From: Undibacterium sp049340185
GTDB lineage: Bacteria > Pseudomonadota > Gammaproteobacteria > Burkholderiales > Burkholderiaceae_D
Reading direction: 5' to 3'
Length of the DNA stretch: 64,000 bases
Assembly: GCF_049340185.1 (NCBI RefSeq)
Contig: NZ_JBMPPC010000009.1
Coordinates: 88,100 to 152,099, forward strand
Shown here: piece after piece, positions 44,942 to 53,737 of the stretch
Position numbering within the stretch: the first letter of the stretch is position 1
How the letters are laid out: each line of letters opens with the position of its first letter
Position numbers and translations under genes: made by a program
Notes under the pieces: model-generated
The model's input: only the letters and a program-made list of their open reading frames with translations
The model's database searches: none
What the model was told of the DNA's origin: nothing

Positions 44942-45901
44942 TCATGTTAGTGATGGGCTAAGCGCTAGTGTACCTAGCTTCGCCAAGTTCGCCAGATCTA
45001 CCCCCATTCCGCCACACACAATCATCAAAGGACGTTGGTATTGCGCCAAAACCGGTAAATTCTGATAAGCCACCGCCAATGCAGCACCGCAAGCAGGCTC
45101 CACCAGCGCACGCATATCATCGGCAAAGCGCAGGCAAGCATGGATCGCCTGCGCATCGGTGACGGTCACCGTCGTTATCTCATGTTCTTTCGTGTACTGA
45201 AACGCTTGCGGTGCGACCCGACGGGCACCCAGCGTACTGGCAACCGATGTGATCGCCGGCAAGGTGACCAGCTCACCGGCCTGCACGGCTGCATGCAAAG
45301 AGGCCGCACCGTCTGTTTCAACCGCTATCACGGGAATATGTGCCAGACCATTACGCTGCAAGCCTTGCACCACACCACTCATCAGTCCACCACCGCCGAC
45401 TGAGCAAACAACGACATCAAATACATGGCCAGCATTCACAACTTCATCAATCAAGGTCGCGTTGCCGTCCCAGATATCGGGATGATCGAAAGGCGGGATA
45501 TACACCGCCGCAGGGTCCTGACACATAGCAAGAGCAAGTTGATTTGCGTCATCCCATTGCTTGCCTTCGACGATCAGTTCGGCACCGATAGCACGAATCG
45601 CCTGACGTACATTGTCCGGTGTCGTGTGCGGCACGACGATGGTGGTGCGAACACCTAAAGCTGCACCCGCAACAGCGGCGGCAAATCCAGCATTGCCACC
45701 CGACGGACAGACCAGATGCGTCGCGCCTTTGGCCACCGCACGCTGGCACAGCAAGCCGATACCGCGCAGCTTGAATGAACCGGAGGGCTGTGTGTTTTCC
45801 ATTTTCAACCAGACCGCTTTGTCGAGCTGAACCGACAGGCTACGATGCTGCAGCAAAGGTGTTGATATGTGCAAAGGCGTCATGTGATCGGCGATAGACA
45901 A
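44942..45901 (-). CDS. PLP-dependent serine/threonine dehydratase-like enzyme
   Basis: 319 residues, fold-type II PLP enzyme. The PLP lysine lies in QPSGSFKLRGIG, the phosphate-binding loop in CPSGGNAGFAAA, and VVCSVGGGGLMSGVV binds the cofactor phosphate. It resembles L-serine/L-threonine dehydratases (SDH/cystathionine-beta-synthase clade) and would give pyruvate or 2-oxobutyrate plus ammonia. It lies 41 bases from aceK on the same strand and downstream of isovaleryl-CoA dehydrogenase. Confidence 0.88.
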   Translation of the reverse strand: MSIADHMTPLHISTPLLQHRSLSVQLDKAVWLKMENTQPSGSFKLRGIGLLCQRAVAKGATHLVCPSGGNAGFAAAVAGAALGVRTTIVVPHTTPDNVRQAIRAIGAELIVEGKQWDDANQLALAMCQDPAAVYIPPFDHPDIWDGNATLIDEVVNAGHVFDVVVCSVGGGGLMSGVVQGLQRNGLAHIPVIAVETDGAASLHAAVQAGELVTLPAITSVASTLGARRVAPQAFQYTKEHEITTVTVTDAQAIHACLRFADDMRALVEPACGAALAVAYQNLPVLAQYQRPLMIVCGGMGVDLANLAKLGTLALSPSLT

Positions 45902-46044
45902 TAAATAATTGGCAATTGGTTGATGTGCTGCGCTGTATTTCTCTGGAAATTCGCTAGAACTTCACTAGAGGCTGGAGAAATATGCGTGCAAACGCTCTCG
46001 TGATGCTCTTCCCGCTCTCGTAAGCAGGAAAGAGCTTCACGAAC

Positions 46045-47229
46045 TTACTTCGTTTCAGCAAACAATTCACGGCCAATCAGCATACGACGAATTTCGCTGG
46101 TACCTGCGCCAATTTCATACAGCTTGGCATCGCGCCACAGGCGTCCTACCGGATATTCATTGATATAACCGTTACCGCCCAGTGTCTGGATCGCTTCGCC
46201 CGCCATCCAGGTCGCTTTTTCTGCAGAGTACAAAATCGCACCGGCGGCATCTTTGCGCAGGGCACGGATTTGCTCGGGATTGGTGGCGCGATCACATGCC
46301 TGACCGACCGCATAGACATAAGCCTTACACGCCATCATGGTGGAATACATATCGGCGAGTTTGCCTTGCATCAACTGGAATTCGCCGATCGGCTGACCGA
46401 ACTGCTTGCGGTCATGCACGTAAGGAACGACTGCATCCATACAAGCCTGCATGATGCCCAGCGGTCCGCCGGACAAGACGGTGCGCTCGAAATCCAGGCC
46501 GGACATCAAGACATTCACGCCTTTACCCAGACCGCCGAGGACGTTTTCTGCGGGCACTTCACAATCCTGGAATACCAGTTCACCGGTGTGAGAACCGCGC
46601 ATGCCGAGCTTGTCGAGTTTTTGCGCAATGCTAAATCCCTTGAAATTCTTTTCGATCAGGAAAGCCGTCATGCCGCGTGGACCTGCTTCCAGATCGTTTT
46701 TCGCGTAGACCACCAGCACATCGGCGTCAGGACCATTCGTGATCCACATCTTGGTGCCATTCAATACCCAGCGATCACCTTTCCAATCGGCGCGCAATTT
46801 CATGCTGACGACGTCGGAACCGGCGTTTGGCTCGGACATGGCGAGCGCGCCGATATGTTCACCGGAGATCAGTTTTGGCAGGTATTTTTGTTTTTGCTCT
46901 TCGCTACCGTTGCGTTTGATCTGGTTCACACACAAATTTGAATGCGCGCCGTAGGACAAGCCGACCGATGCAGAAGCGCGGGAAATTTCTTCCATGGCGA
47001 TGATGTGGGCGAGATAGCCCATATTCGCGCCGCCATATTCTTCGCCGACGGTGATGCCCAGAATGCCGAGGTCGCCCATTTTGCGCCACAGATCCATGGG
47101 AAACTGGTCATTGCGGTCGATCTCAGCAGCACGTGGGGCGATTTCGGCGGCGGCAAATTGTTGAATTGTCTCGCGCAGAGCGGCGATGTCTTCGCCGTGA
47201 TCAAAAGTCAAACCTGGTAGATGGAGCAT
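46045..47229 (-). CDS. liuA: Isovaleryl-CoA dehydrogenase
   Basis: 394 residues. Two features separate it from other acyl-CoA dehydrogenases: the C-terminal segment reads EIGAGTSEIRRMLIGREL (no catalytic Glu at the usual EGT position), and a Glu is present in LMSGLDFERTVLSGGPLGIM, the catalytic position of isovaleryl-CoA dehydrogenase. Other motifs: AMSEPNAGSDVVSM and QTLGGNGYINEYPVGRLWRD. It makes 3-methylcrotonyl-CoA, committing leucine carbon. It follows the LiuR operator and the thioesterase gene. Confidence 0.95.
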   Translation of the reverse strand: MLHLPGLTFDHGEDIAALRETIQQFAAAEIAPRAAEIDRNDQFPMDLWRKMGDLGILGITVGEEYGGANMGYLAHIIAMEEISRASASVGLSYGAHSNLCVNQIKRNGSEEQKQKYLPKLISGEHIGALAMSEPNAGSDVVSMKLRADWKGDRWVLNGTKMWITNGPDADVLVVYAKNDLEAGPRGMTAFLIEKNFKGFSIAQKLDKLGMRGSHTGELVFQDCEVPAENVLGGLGKGVNVLMSGLDFERTVLSGGPLGIMQACMDAVVPYVHDRKQFGQPIGEFQLMQGKLADMYSTMMACKAYVYAVGQACDRATNPEQIRALRKDAAGAILYSAEKATWMAGEAIQTLGGNGYINEYPVGRLWRDAKLYEIGAGTSEIRRMLIGRELFAETK

Positions 47230-47333
47230 GTCATCCTCACTTCATTATTAAAAGTTGTTGTACTTCATATTACGCTTCCGGGCGCTGCTGATGACGCATT
47301 TTCCGGGACTACATCCCCTGCGCTCAGTCAATG

Positions 47334-47789
47334 TCAGGAGTTCTCCCTGGGAATTACAAATAAAGTCTGCTGCATAACGGCGCAGAGTTTCTCTTTTCCC
47401 TGATTGACGACAAAGAGTTCTGCACTAGAAACGACCAGCGTTTTTCCTGCCTTGACGACCTTACCGCGGGCGATCAGGGTGTCGCCAATACCGGGCGACA
47501 TGATGTTGATTTTATACTCAGCAGTTAAGCACTCACTTACTGGCATCAGCAAGGTATTCGCCGCATAGCCGCCTGCCGCATCGGCTAAGGCGCCCATCAC
47601 ACCACCGTGAAAATAGCCGTGCTGCTGACTTACTTTACTACTCATCGGCACAACAATTTCACAGGCGCCGGGCATCATACTGGTCAGGCGCGCATCCCAT
47701 GAGGTCAGGGCGCCTTGCTTGTTAAAGCTTTCCAGCAGCATAAAAGCGAGCGTGTGATCCAGGGCTGCGGGTGTTGTCAATTGGTCCAT
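47334..47789 (-). CDS. PaaI-type hotdog thioesterase
   Basis: 151 residues, hotdog fold: HGYFHGGVMGALADAAGGYAA (HGG motif with the acidic D/E helix) and TAEYKINIMSPGIGDTLIARG-type central strand. It probably hydrolyses acyl-CoA and could relieve CoA trapping when branched acyl-CoA builds up. It is the first gene downstream of the LiuR-type operator and predicted promoter, ahead of isovaleryl-CoA dehydrogenase. Confidence 0.9.
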   Translation of the reverse strand: MDQLTTPAALDHTLAFMLLESFNKQGALTSWDARLTSMMPGACEIVVPMSSKVSQQHGYFHGGVMGALADAAGGYAANTLLMPVSECLTAEYKINIMSPGIGDTLIARGKVVKAGKTLVVSSAELFVVNQGKEKLCAVMQQTLFVIPRENS

Positions 47790-47872
47790 ACATCCTCTGA
47801 TAGCGGTGAAAATCAGGGTAGTTCAGTGGCACAGTGCCGACGTACAGGCAAGGTGCGCTGATGAGTCTGAAA

Positions 47873-47901
47873 ATCATACGTTAAATTGACGTTTACGTAA
47901 A
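47873..47901 (-). promoter_or_regulatory. Predicted sigma-70 promoter of the thioesterase-liuA operon
   Basis: On the minus strand, -35 TTTACG and -10 TATGAT are separated by 17 bases; the -35 lies within the palindromic operator, about 85-110 bases upstream of the thioesterase start. A regulator bound to the palindrome would block polymerase or, in MerR fashion, remodel the promoter. Confidence 0.55.
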
Positions 47902-47908
47902 CGTCAAT
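47885..47908. promoter_or_regulatory. LiuR-type operator, perfect 24-bp palindrome
   Basis: The half-site ATTGACGTTTAC is followed directly by its exact reverse complement. A second site with the same 14-bp core (CGTTTACGTAAACG) lies at 48433-48452. Both flank the MerR-family gene and lie ahead of the genes it should control. Confidence 0.85.
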
Positions 47909-47935
47909 CAAATCGGCACAAGGCTTATCGTAGTT

Positions 47936-48328
47936 TTACTTGCCACCTGCCTGTTCAGCCAATAAACGCTGACTTTCTTCCTCGTGGGCACTGATTTCAG
48001 CCAGCATGATCTCTATATCCTCGCGCTGCTGCTCCAGCGCCGCCCGATGCCGTGCCAGTACCTGCAAGAAACTTTGCAACTGCACTTCGGTATCCTTGGG
48101 CGAACCGTACATATCGACCAGACTCTTGATATCGGACAGGCTGAGACCGAGCCGCTTGCCGCGCAAGGTCAGCTTCAGGTGCGTGCGTTCACGGGCGGTA
48201 TACACGCGATTGCGGCCGGTCGGGCCGTCGCGCGTCGGGCTAATCAAACCCTGATCCTCGTAGAAACGAATTGCACGCGGGGTGATATCGAATTCTTTGG
48301 CGAGTTCTGTAATCGTGTAGGTGGCCAT
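47936..48328 (-). CDS. liuR: MerR-family regulator of leucine catabolism (LiuR type)
   Basis: 130 residues from the ATG at 48328. The MerR winged helix-turn-helix is YTITELAKEFDITPRAIRFY then EDQGLISPTRDGPTGRNRVY, followed by LTLRGKRLGLSLSDIKSLVDMY and a long C-terminal coiled coil (residues ~85-125) for dimerisation. It has no metal-binding Cys, as expected for LiuR, which responds to an acyl-CoA-pathway signal. It sits between two copies of the palindromic operator and next to isovaleryl-CoA dehydrogenase, so it should control this block and itself. Confidence 0.88.
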   Translation of the reverse strand: MATYTITELAKEFDITPRAIRFYEDQGLISPTRDGPTGRNRVYTARERTHLKLTLRGKRLGLSLSDIKSLVDMYGSPKDTEVQLQSFLQVLARHRAALEQQREDIEIMLAEISAHEEESQRLLAEQAGGK

Positions 48329-48432
48329 AGGCAGAAACAAGGAAGTAAATAGTTGATTACAATCTGGGGCGAAACAAAGCGAACCTGGGCATTGCAAAAT
48401 TCAGGCTCGTGATGTGCACAATGCGTCACAAA

Positions 48433-48452
48433 TGCCGTTTACGTAAACGTCA
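48433..48452. promoter_or_regulatory. Second LiuR-type operator (divergent liuR/MBL promoter region)
   Basis: TGCCGTTTACGTAAACGTCA: perfect 14-bp core shared with the operator at 47885-47908, with one mismatched base pair next to the core. It lies between the liuR start (48328) and the metallo-beta-lactamase-fold gene (48540), so it can serve both. Confidence 0.8.
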
Positions 48453-48539
48453 AATCAGGCAAAATCGCATTGTAGGACATTCTGTGGCGGCTGTGTACGC
48501 CCTCAACTTAGCAAAGCACTACCTAGTGAAAGTACCACG

Positions 48540-49610
48540 ATGAATCCATTGGAATTGCAACTCGACTACCCGCTCGGTGAGCATGTGCCTGAGCTCGGGC
48601 AGACCACAGAAATCGCCCCCGGTGTGCTATGGGTCAGGATGGGCTTACCGTTTGCGCTGAATCACATTAATTTGTGGCTGATCGAAGATGTATATGAAAA
48701 CGAGCATGGATCGGTACGTGGATGGACCTTGGTTGATTGCGGGATTTCCAGCGATGCGACGCGTGCGGCATGGGAGAGTTTGTTCGGCAATCCCGATGCA
48801 GGGCTGCGCGGCTTGCCGGTCGTCCGGGTGATTGCGACGCATTGTCACCCTGATCATGTCGGGCTGGCGGACTGGCTTTGCAGTCGCTGGCAGGCACCGT
48901 TGTGGATGACAGCAGGAGAATATGCGTTTGCACGCATGATGTCGGCGAGCTTGCCGGGTGCAGACGGGAGCGCCATGTTTCCGCACTTTAAAAAACACGG
49001 CATGGTCACTGACATGCAGGAAAAAATTCAGGAGCGCAAAAGCTATTACACCACGCTGGTCCCCTCGGTGCCGACCGCTTATCACCGCATGCAGGAGGGG
49101 CGACCCGTACGCATTGGCGGGCGCGACTGGCAGGTGATCACTGGTTTTGGACATTCGCCAGAACACGCTTCGCTGTATTGCGCAGATTTAGGTCTGCTGA
49201 TCGCTGGCGACATGGTACTGCCGCGGATCTCGACCAATGTCTCGGTATTCGCGATCGAACCGGAAGCCAATCCGGTGCAACAGTATCTGGACTCGCTGGC
49301 GAAATATGCATCGTTGCCCGAGGACGTGCTGATCCTGCCATCCCATGGCAAACCCTTTCGCGGTTTACACACCAGGATTCAGCAACTCAACGACCATCAC
49401 CGCGACCGTCTGGCCGAAGTAGTTGACGTCTGTGTCACGCTGCAATCCGCTGCCGACATCGTACCTGTCATGTTCCGCCGCCCGCTCGATGCGCATCAGA
49501 TCACCTTCGCCATGGGCGAAGCGCTGGCCCATCTGCACAAGCTGTGGTTTGACGGCGTGTTGCGTCGTGAACTTGGTGCTGACGGCATCCTGCGGTTTAT
49601 CCGTGTTTAG
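48540..49610 (+). CDS. MBL-fold metallohydrolase divergent from liuR
   Basis: 356 residues. Metal-binding motif ATHCHPDHVGLADWL (HxHxDH), then GHSPEHASLYC and a GDMVLP loop for the remaining ligands, and LPSHGKPFRGLH. The C-terminal part has a small helical extension as in lactamase-like/RNase-Z-like hydrolases (lactamase_B plus winged-helix tail). Probably a thioester or lactone hydrolase in the cytoplasm. A LiuR-type operator lies ~90 bases upstream, linking it to leucine/acyl-CoA metabolism. Confidence 0.88.
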   Translation: MNPLELQLDYPLGEHVPELGQTTEIAPGVLWVRMGLPFALNHINLWLIEDVYENEHGSVRGWTLVDCGISSDATRAAWESLFGNPDAGLRGLPVVRVIATHCHPDHVGLADWLCSRWQAPLWMTAGEYAFARMMSASLPGADGSAMFPHFKKHGMVTDMQEKIQERKSYYTTLVPSVPTAYHRMQEGRPVRIGGRDWQVITGFGHSPEHASLYCADLGLLIAGDMVLPRISTNVSVFAIEPEANPVQQYLDSLAKYASLPEDVLILPSHGKPFRGLHTRIQQLNDHHRDRLAEVVDVCVTLQSAADIVPVMFRRPLDAHQITFAMGEALAHLHKLWFDGVLRRELGADGILRFIRV

Positions 49611-49944
49611 CCCAGATTGCGGACCGGACACGGGACTCCCTTAACGACTCTTATAGACGATCAGGATATTCAGGATTAACTGAACTGAGGCGACATCGTT
49701 ACGATGAGACGCTGCAAAATGCTACGAAGCGCTACAAAACATCGTAAGACTAAGGGCAATCCGGCATCAGCATCACGCATATACTAAGGTGGAGTATCAA
49801 TATCAACTCGCCCGTTCCGCTTGCAGTACCTGCGGAATCTCGTTTAAATAGCAGATACTCCCCTATTTAGCTCAAATATCTGATGTTTCTACCTATCCTT
49901 TGACCATGCTTTGATTATCATCAGACTTTTTTCTTAACACTCTC
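49611..49944. other. Intergenic region, no gene seen
   Basis: About 334 bases between the MBL-fold and EamA genes on the same strand. It contains imperfect short repeats (GCTACAAAA / GCTACGAAG near 49715-49740) and AT-rich sequence next to the EamA start that could hold a promoter. No RNA or protein gene could be supported. Confidence 0.4.
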
Positions 49945-50844
49945 ATGCCCACTAACCCACACGCACCACTCCGTACTTATCTCAAACTGATCTGCGTCGC
50001 CTTGTTCTGGGGCGGTACTTTTATTGCGGGCAAAATGGTCGCTCAGCAGATCCCACACCTGATCGCCGCGACGGGACGGTTTCTGGTCGCCAGTGGTTTA
50101 TTGCTGTTACTCGCATGGCGGGTTGAAGGTGGCTTGCCCAAGCTGACCCGGCCGCAACTGCATGCGACCTTTGCACTGGGTGCGACGGGGATTTTTCTAT
50201 ATAACATTTGCTTTTTTTCTGCGCTGGCTCGCATGCCTGCGGGACGCACTGCTTTGTTTGTGGCACTTAACCCCATCGTCACGGCACTGGCGCTCGCGCT
50301 GCTGTTTGGCGAACGCCTCGGCGCACGTAAATGGCTGGGGATCGCGATTGCCTTTGTCGGCGCGGCGATTGTGATTACGCGTGGCGATCTAGCAGGCGCC
50401 GTGCATGACCTGTCGCAATCGGTCGGTGTCGGCGAATTGTTTATGCTGTGTGCCGTTTGTGCTTGGGCAGCCTATACCATCATCGGCCGCCATGCGCTGA
50501 AGGGTTTAAGCCCGATCGCAGCCACCACGTATGCATCGCTGTGGGGATTATTGCTGCTAACCTGCGGCTCCTTGTTTGAAATTCGCGATGTCGACTGGAG
50601 TCACTTTACCTGGCCTGTGCTGGCAGCGATCGTGTATCTGGGGGCGTTCGGTACGGTGATTGGCTTTGTATGGTATTACGAAGGAGTTAAGTCAATAGGA
50701 CCTGCCCGCACGGCTGTTTTTAATAATCTGGTGCCAGTGTTTGGCATCAGCCTGAGTTCGCTGCTACTGGGTGAGCCTGTTTTGGTATCAATGGTGGTCG
50801 GTGGCTTGCTAGTGATTGCCGGCGTCTCGCTGACGAATAAATAA
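49945..50844 (+). CDS. EamA/DMT-family transporter
   Basis: 299 residues with about ten membrane helices and two EamA repeats (~10-145 and ~160-295). Segments ALFWGGTFIAGKM and NLVPVFGISLSSLLLGEPV are typical of the drug/metabolite transporter family. It is predicted to export amino acids or other small metabolites across the inner membrane. No substrate clue. It stands alone on the plus strand. Confidence 0.92.
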   Translation: MPTNPHAPLRTYLKLICVALFWGGTFIAGKMVAQQIPHLIAATGRFLVASGLLLLLAWRVEGGLPKLTRPQLHATFALGATGIFLYNICFFSALARMPAGRTALFVALNPIVTALALALLFGERLGARKWLGIAIAFVGAAIVITRGDLAGAVHDLSQSVGVGELFMLCAVCAWAAYTIIGRHALKGLSPIAATTYASLWGLLLLTCGSLFEIRDVDWSHFTWPVLAAIVYLGAFGTVIGFVWYYEGVKSIGPARTAVFNNLVPVFGISLSSLLLGEPVLVSMVVGGLLVIAGVSLTNK

Positions 50845-51098
50845 CTCATACAGAAGCGCGAAAGACTCACAACCACCTCGCCGGCCAGCCATCTGTATTC
50901 CAGCGAACAACGACGCTCAGCGGAAAACACCATGCCCTCTATTTTTCATTAGCGATCTGTACTATTCTGGGAGCCTGAAACAAAAATAGGGGACAGCATG
51001 GCAGATGGAGGACGTGCGGCGTTTTTATTCAGGCAAGCTGCGCTTGCCAAGCTCGCTGCGTCTGTCCTGCCTGTCCTGCCAGCCAGTGCGGATTTGGT

Positions 51099-53147
51099 AT
51101 GAGCCCTTCGGACGGCATGCCTACTACCATGTTTGGCTCCCACGGCATCTCTCGGGAGGCGATCTATCAAGCGATGGTCGAACAATCACTGGATGCCATG
51201 CTGGTGCTGGAAGGGACGCGGTTTGTTGACTGTAACCCGAGTGCCGAGCGCTTGTACGGTGCGACACGCGAGCAATTTTCCCGCATTTCTCCCATCGACT
51301 TTTCTCCTGAAATACAACCGGACGGCCGCTTATCCTTGCCGACGGCGCGTGAGTATGTAAGGCTGGCTAACGAAGGCATACCTCAACGCTTTGAATGGAT
51401 GGCGCGCCGATTGGATGGCAGTCTTTTTCCGGCAGAACTGGGGTTAAGCTGCCTGACAGATAACGGAACGACGCGCACGATTCTGGTGGTGCGCGATCTG
51501 AGCAGTCGGAAATTAGCAGAACAGGCGACGCAACAAAAAAACTCTACACTCCAGGTAGTGCTCGATAACTTTCCTGGCGGAGTCGCGCTCATCGATGAGT
51601 CATGGCGTATCGCGACCTGGAATCAGGCGGTCTTACAGATACTGGGTTTACCTGAGTATTTGTTTGAACAGGGACCGCCTCACGTTCACGCCATCATTTC
51701 GTTTAATATCGAACGCGGCGAATACGGCGAGTTTGGCAAAACCGCCGAAGAAAAATTCACCCGGCTGCTACAAACGCTAAAGCAAGGTCAGGCCTATGCT
51801 TACGAGCGTAAGCGATCCGATGGCAAACTGATTGAAATAAGCAGTACACCCGTCAGCACCGGCGGCTTTGTAATGACCTTTGTTGATGTGACGAATAAAC
51901 GCAATATCGAGCGGGAATACAAACGACAGTCGTTATTACTGCAAACCGTACTGAGCAGTATGCCGCAAGGTATCAGCGTGTTTGATAAGGACTTAAAACT
52001 GCAACTCTGGAATCAGAGTTTTATCGACGTCCTGAATTACGATCCGGCAGTCATTAACGAGGGCAGACATTTCGCCGACTTGCTGAGAATCATGGCGGAG
52101 CGCGGTGAATATGGTGACGGTGATAGGGAGCAGCAGGTGCAGCAACGGCTTGCTCTGGCAAAGCGTTTTGAAGCACACCGGTTTGAGCGCAGACGCCCGA
52201 ATGGTCATACCCATCTGGTGCAGGGCACGCCGTATCATGACGAGGGTGAGCTGGGTGGTTTCATCACGACTTACACGGATATTACGGATCTCAAGAATGC
52301 GCAACTCGCACTCTCCAATGCCAACGCAATGCTGGAAAAAAACGTCGCGGAACGTACCAGCGAACTGCGTAGCGCCTTAGACGATCTGATCCGCAGCGAA
52401 AAACTGGCTGCACTCGGCTCGCTCGTGGCCGGCGTAGCGCATGAATTGAATACCCCGATCGGCAATAGCCTGCTGATTTCAAGCACTCTCAAAGAACGTA
52501 CCGGCGAATTTAATAAATTAATCGAACAAGGGCAATTGCGGCGCTCGGACTTGCAACAGTATGTAGCCGAAGCCAGCCATGCCTCGGCATTGCTGGAGCG
52601 CGGACTCAATGCCGCGGGTGATCTGATCAGCAGTTTTAAACAGGTCGCCGTTGATCAGGCAAGCTCCAAGCGCAGGCGCTTTAATCTGGCCAAGGTCGGC
52701 AGCGATATTATTGCCACCGTGATGATGAAAATTCGTCAGTCAGGAATTAAAGTCGATCTGGATATCGCTGCGAATATCGAGATGGATAGCTATCCCGGTC
52801 CGCTGGAGCAAGTCATCAGTAATCTGATCGACAATGCGATTTTGCATGGCTTTGAGTCGAAGACCAAAGGAGAAGTCCGGCTCTCAGCACGATTACTCAA
52901 TAATGAGACCGTCGAGATCCGCTTCCGGGATAACGGTGTCGGCATACGGCAAGATGATATTCCACGCATCTTTGATCCATTTTTTACCACCAAGCTTGGC
53001 AAAGGCGGCAGTGGATTAGGGTTGAATATCGTTTATAACATCGTGACCTCTCTGCTTGGCGGCAATATCCATGTTGAGAGCAATCCAGGTGACGGTGCGT
53101 GCTTTATCCTGCACTTGCCACTGCGTTCGCCGTCGGAACAAGAGTAA
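51099..53147 (+). CDS. Orphan PAS-domain sensor histidine kinase
   Basis: 682 residues, no membrane helix. Three PAS-like modules (~20-145, ~155-270, ~285-400), a coiled-coil linker, then the H-box GSLVAGVAHELNTPIG and an HATPase domain with NLIDNAILHGFE (N-box), FRDNGVGIRQDDIPRIFDPF and KGGSGLGLNIV (G-boxes). The PAS modules with repeated WNQAVLQIL / WNQSFIDVL segments resemble redox- or ligand-sensing kinases. No response regulator is adjacent. The start at 51099 is uncertain; Met codons at 51120 and 51132 follow. Confidence 0.92.
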   Translation: MSPSDGMPTTMFGSHGISREAIYQAMVEQSLDAMLVLEGTRFVDCNPSAERLYGATREQFSRISPIDFSPEIQPDGRLSLPTAREYVRLANEGIPQRFEWMARRLDGSLFPAELGLSCLTDNGTTRTILVVRDLSSRKLAEQATQQKNSTLQVVLDNFPGGVALIDESWRIATWNQAVLQILGLPEYLFEQGPPHVHAIISFNIERGEYGEFGKTAEEKFTRLLQTLKQGQAYAYERKRSDGKLIEISSTPVSTGGFVMTFVDVTNKRNIEREYKRQSLLLQTVLSSMPQGISVFDKDLKLQLWNQSFIDVLNYDPAVINEGRHFADLLRIMAERGEYGDGDREQQVQQRLALAKRFEAHRFERRRPNGHTHLVQGTPYHDEGELGGFITTYTDITDLKNAQLALSNANAMLEKNVAERTSELRSALDDLIRSEKLAALGSLVAGVAHELNTPIGNSLLISSTLKERTGEFNKLIEQGQLRRSDLQQYVAEASHASALLERGLNAAGDLISSFKQVAVDQASSKRRRFNLAKVGSDIIATVMMKIRQSGIKVDLDIAANIEMDSYPGPLEQVISNLIDNAILHGFESKTKGEVRLSARLLNNETVEIRFRDNGVGIRQDDIPRIFDPFFTTKLGKGGSGLGLNIVYNIVTSLLGGNIHVESNPGDGACFILHLPLRSPSEQE

Positions 53148-53234
53148 TGAAAATAATCCTTAGCACGCCATTTTCAGTGATAGTCTGAGGAATCAACACA
53201 TCCCCCGGTAATCCCCCTGAAAGGCAAGACCTTC

Positions 53235-53636
53235 ATGAATCATCAAGCACGCGGCACATTTGAAGTCACACTCCCCACGCTCAGTTTGCATCATGGTGAT
53301 GCTCATTCAATGATGGGCAGGCGCGCAATTGATAAGCAATTCCATGGTGACCTGCAAGGTAGCAGCCAAGGCGAAATGCTAAGCGCCGGTACGGCAGTAA
53401 AAGGCTCGGCAGGCTATGTTGCCATCGAGTTTGTGACGGGCAGCCTGCATGGTCGCCACGGTAGCTTTGCCTTGCAACACAATGGGATCATGACGCGTGA
53501 CGTAGCGACCTTGTCGTGCACTGTCGTCCCTGATTCAGGTACGGATGAGCTGCGCGGACTCAGCGGCACACTGGCGATCACGATTGCAGACGGCAAACAT
53601 CACTATGAGTTCAATTACCGTATCGATCCTGATTAA
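53235..53636 (+). CDS. DUF3224 family protein
   Basis: 133 residues, beta-rich, without signal peptide. The DUF3224 pattern is visible: ARGTFEVTL at the start, FHGDLQGSSQGEMLSAGT, the GSLHGRHGSFALQH-like motif and ELRGLSGTLAITIADGKHHYEF near the end. The fold is an allene-oxide-cyclase-like barrel of unknown activity. It is separated by 87 bases from the histidine kinase and followed by a bidirectional terminator. Confidence 0.88.
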   Translation: MNHQARGTFEVTLPTLSLHHGDAHSMMGRRAIDKQFHGDLQGSSQGEMLSAGTAVKGSAGYVAIEFVTGSLHGRHGSFALQHNGIMTRDVATLSCTVVPDSGTDELRGLSGTLAITIADGKHHYEFNYRIDPD

Positions 53637-53684
53637 CAGTGGCTGAACAGTGACTGTATTGAGCGCCTGTTGAATCAATAAAAA

Positions 53685-53710
53685 ATGGCAGCAACCGAAA
53701 TTGCTGCCAT
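53685..53710. terminator. Bidirectional rho-independent terminator
   Basis: Perfect 10-bp stem ATGGCAGCAA / TTGCTGCCAT with a 6-base loop, A-run to the left and T-rich sequence (ATCTTTTT) to the right. It lies between the convergent DUF3224 and TonB-dependent receptor genes. Confidence 0.88.
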
Positions 53711-53737
53711 TATCTTTTTCACGCTATGCCGTCTGGT

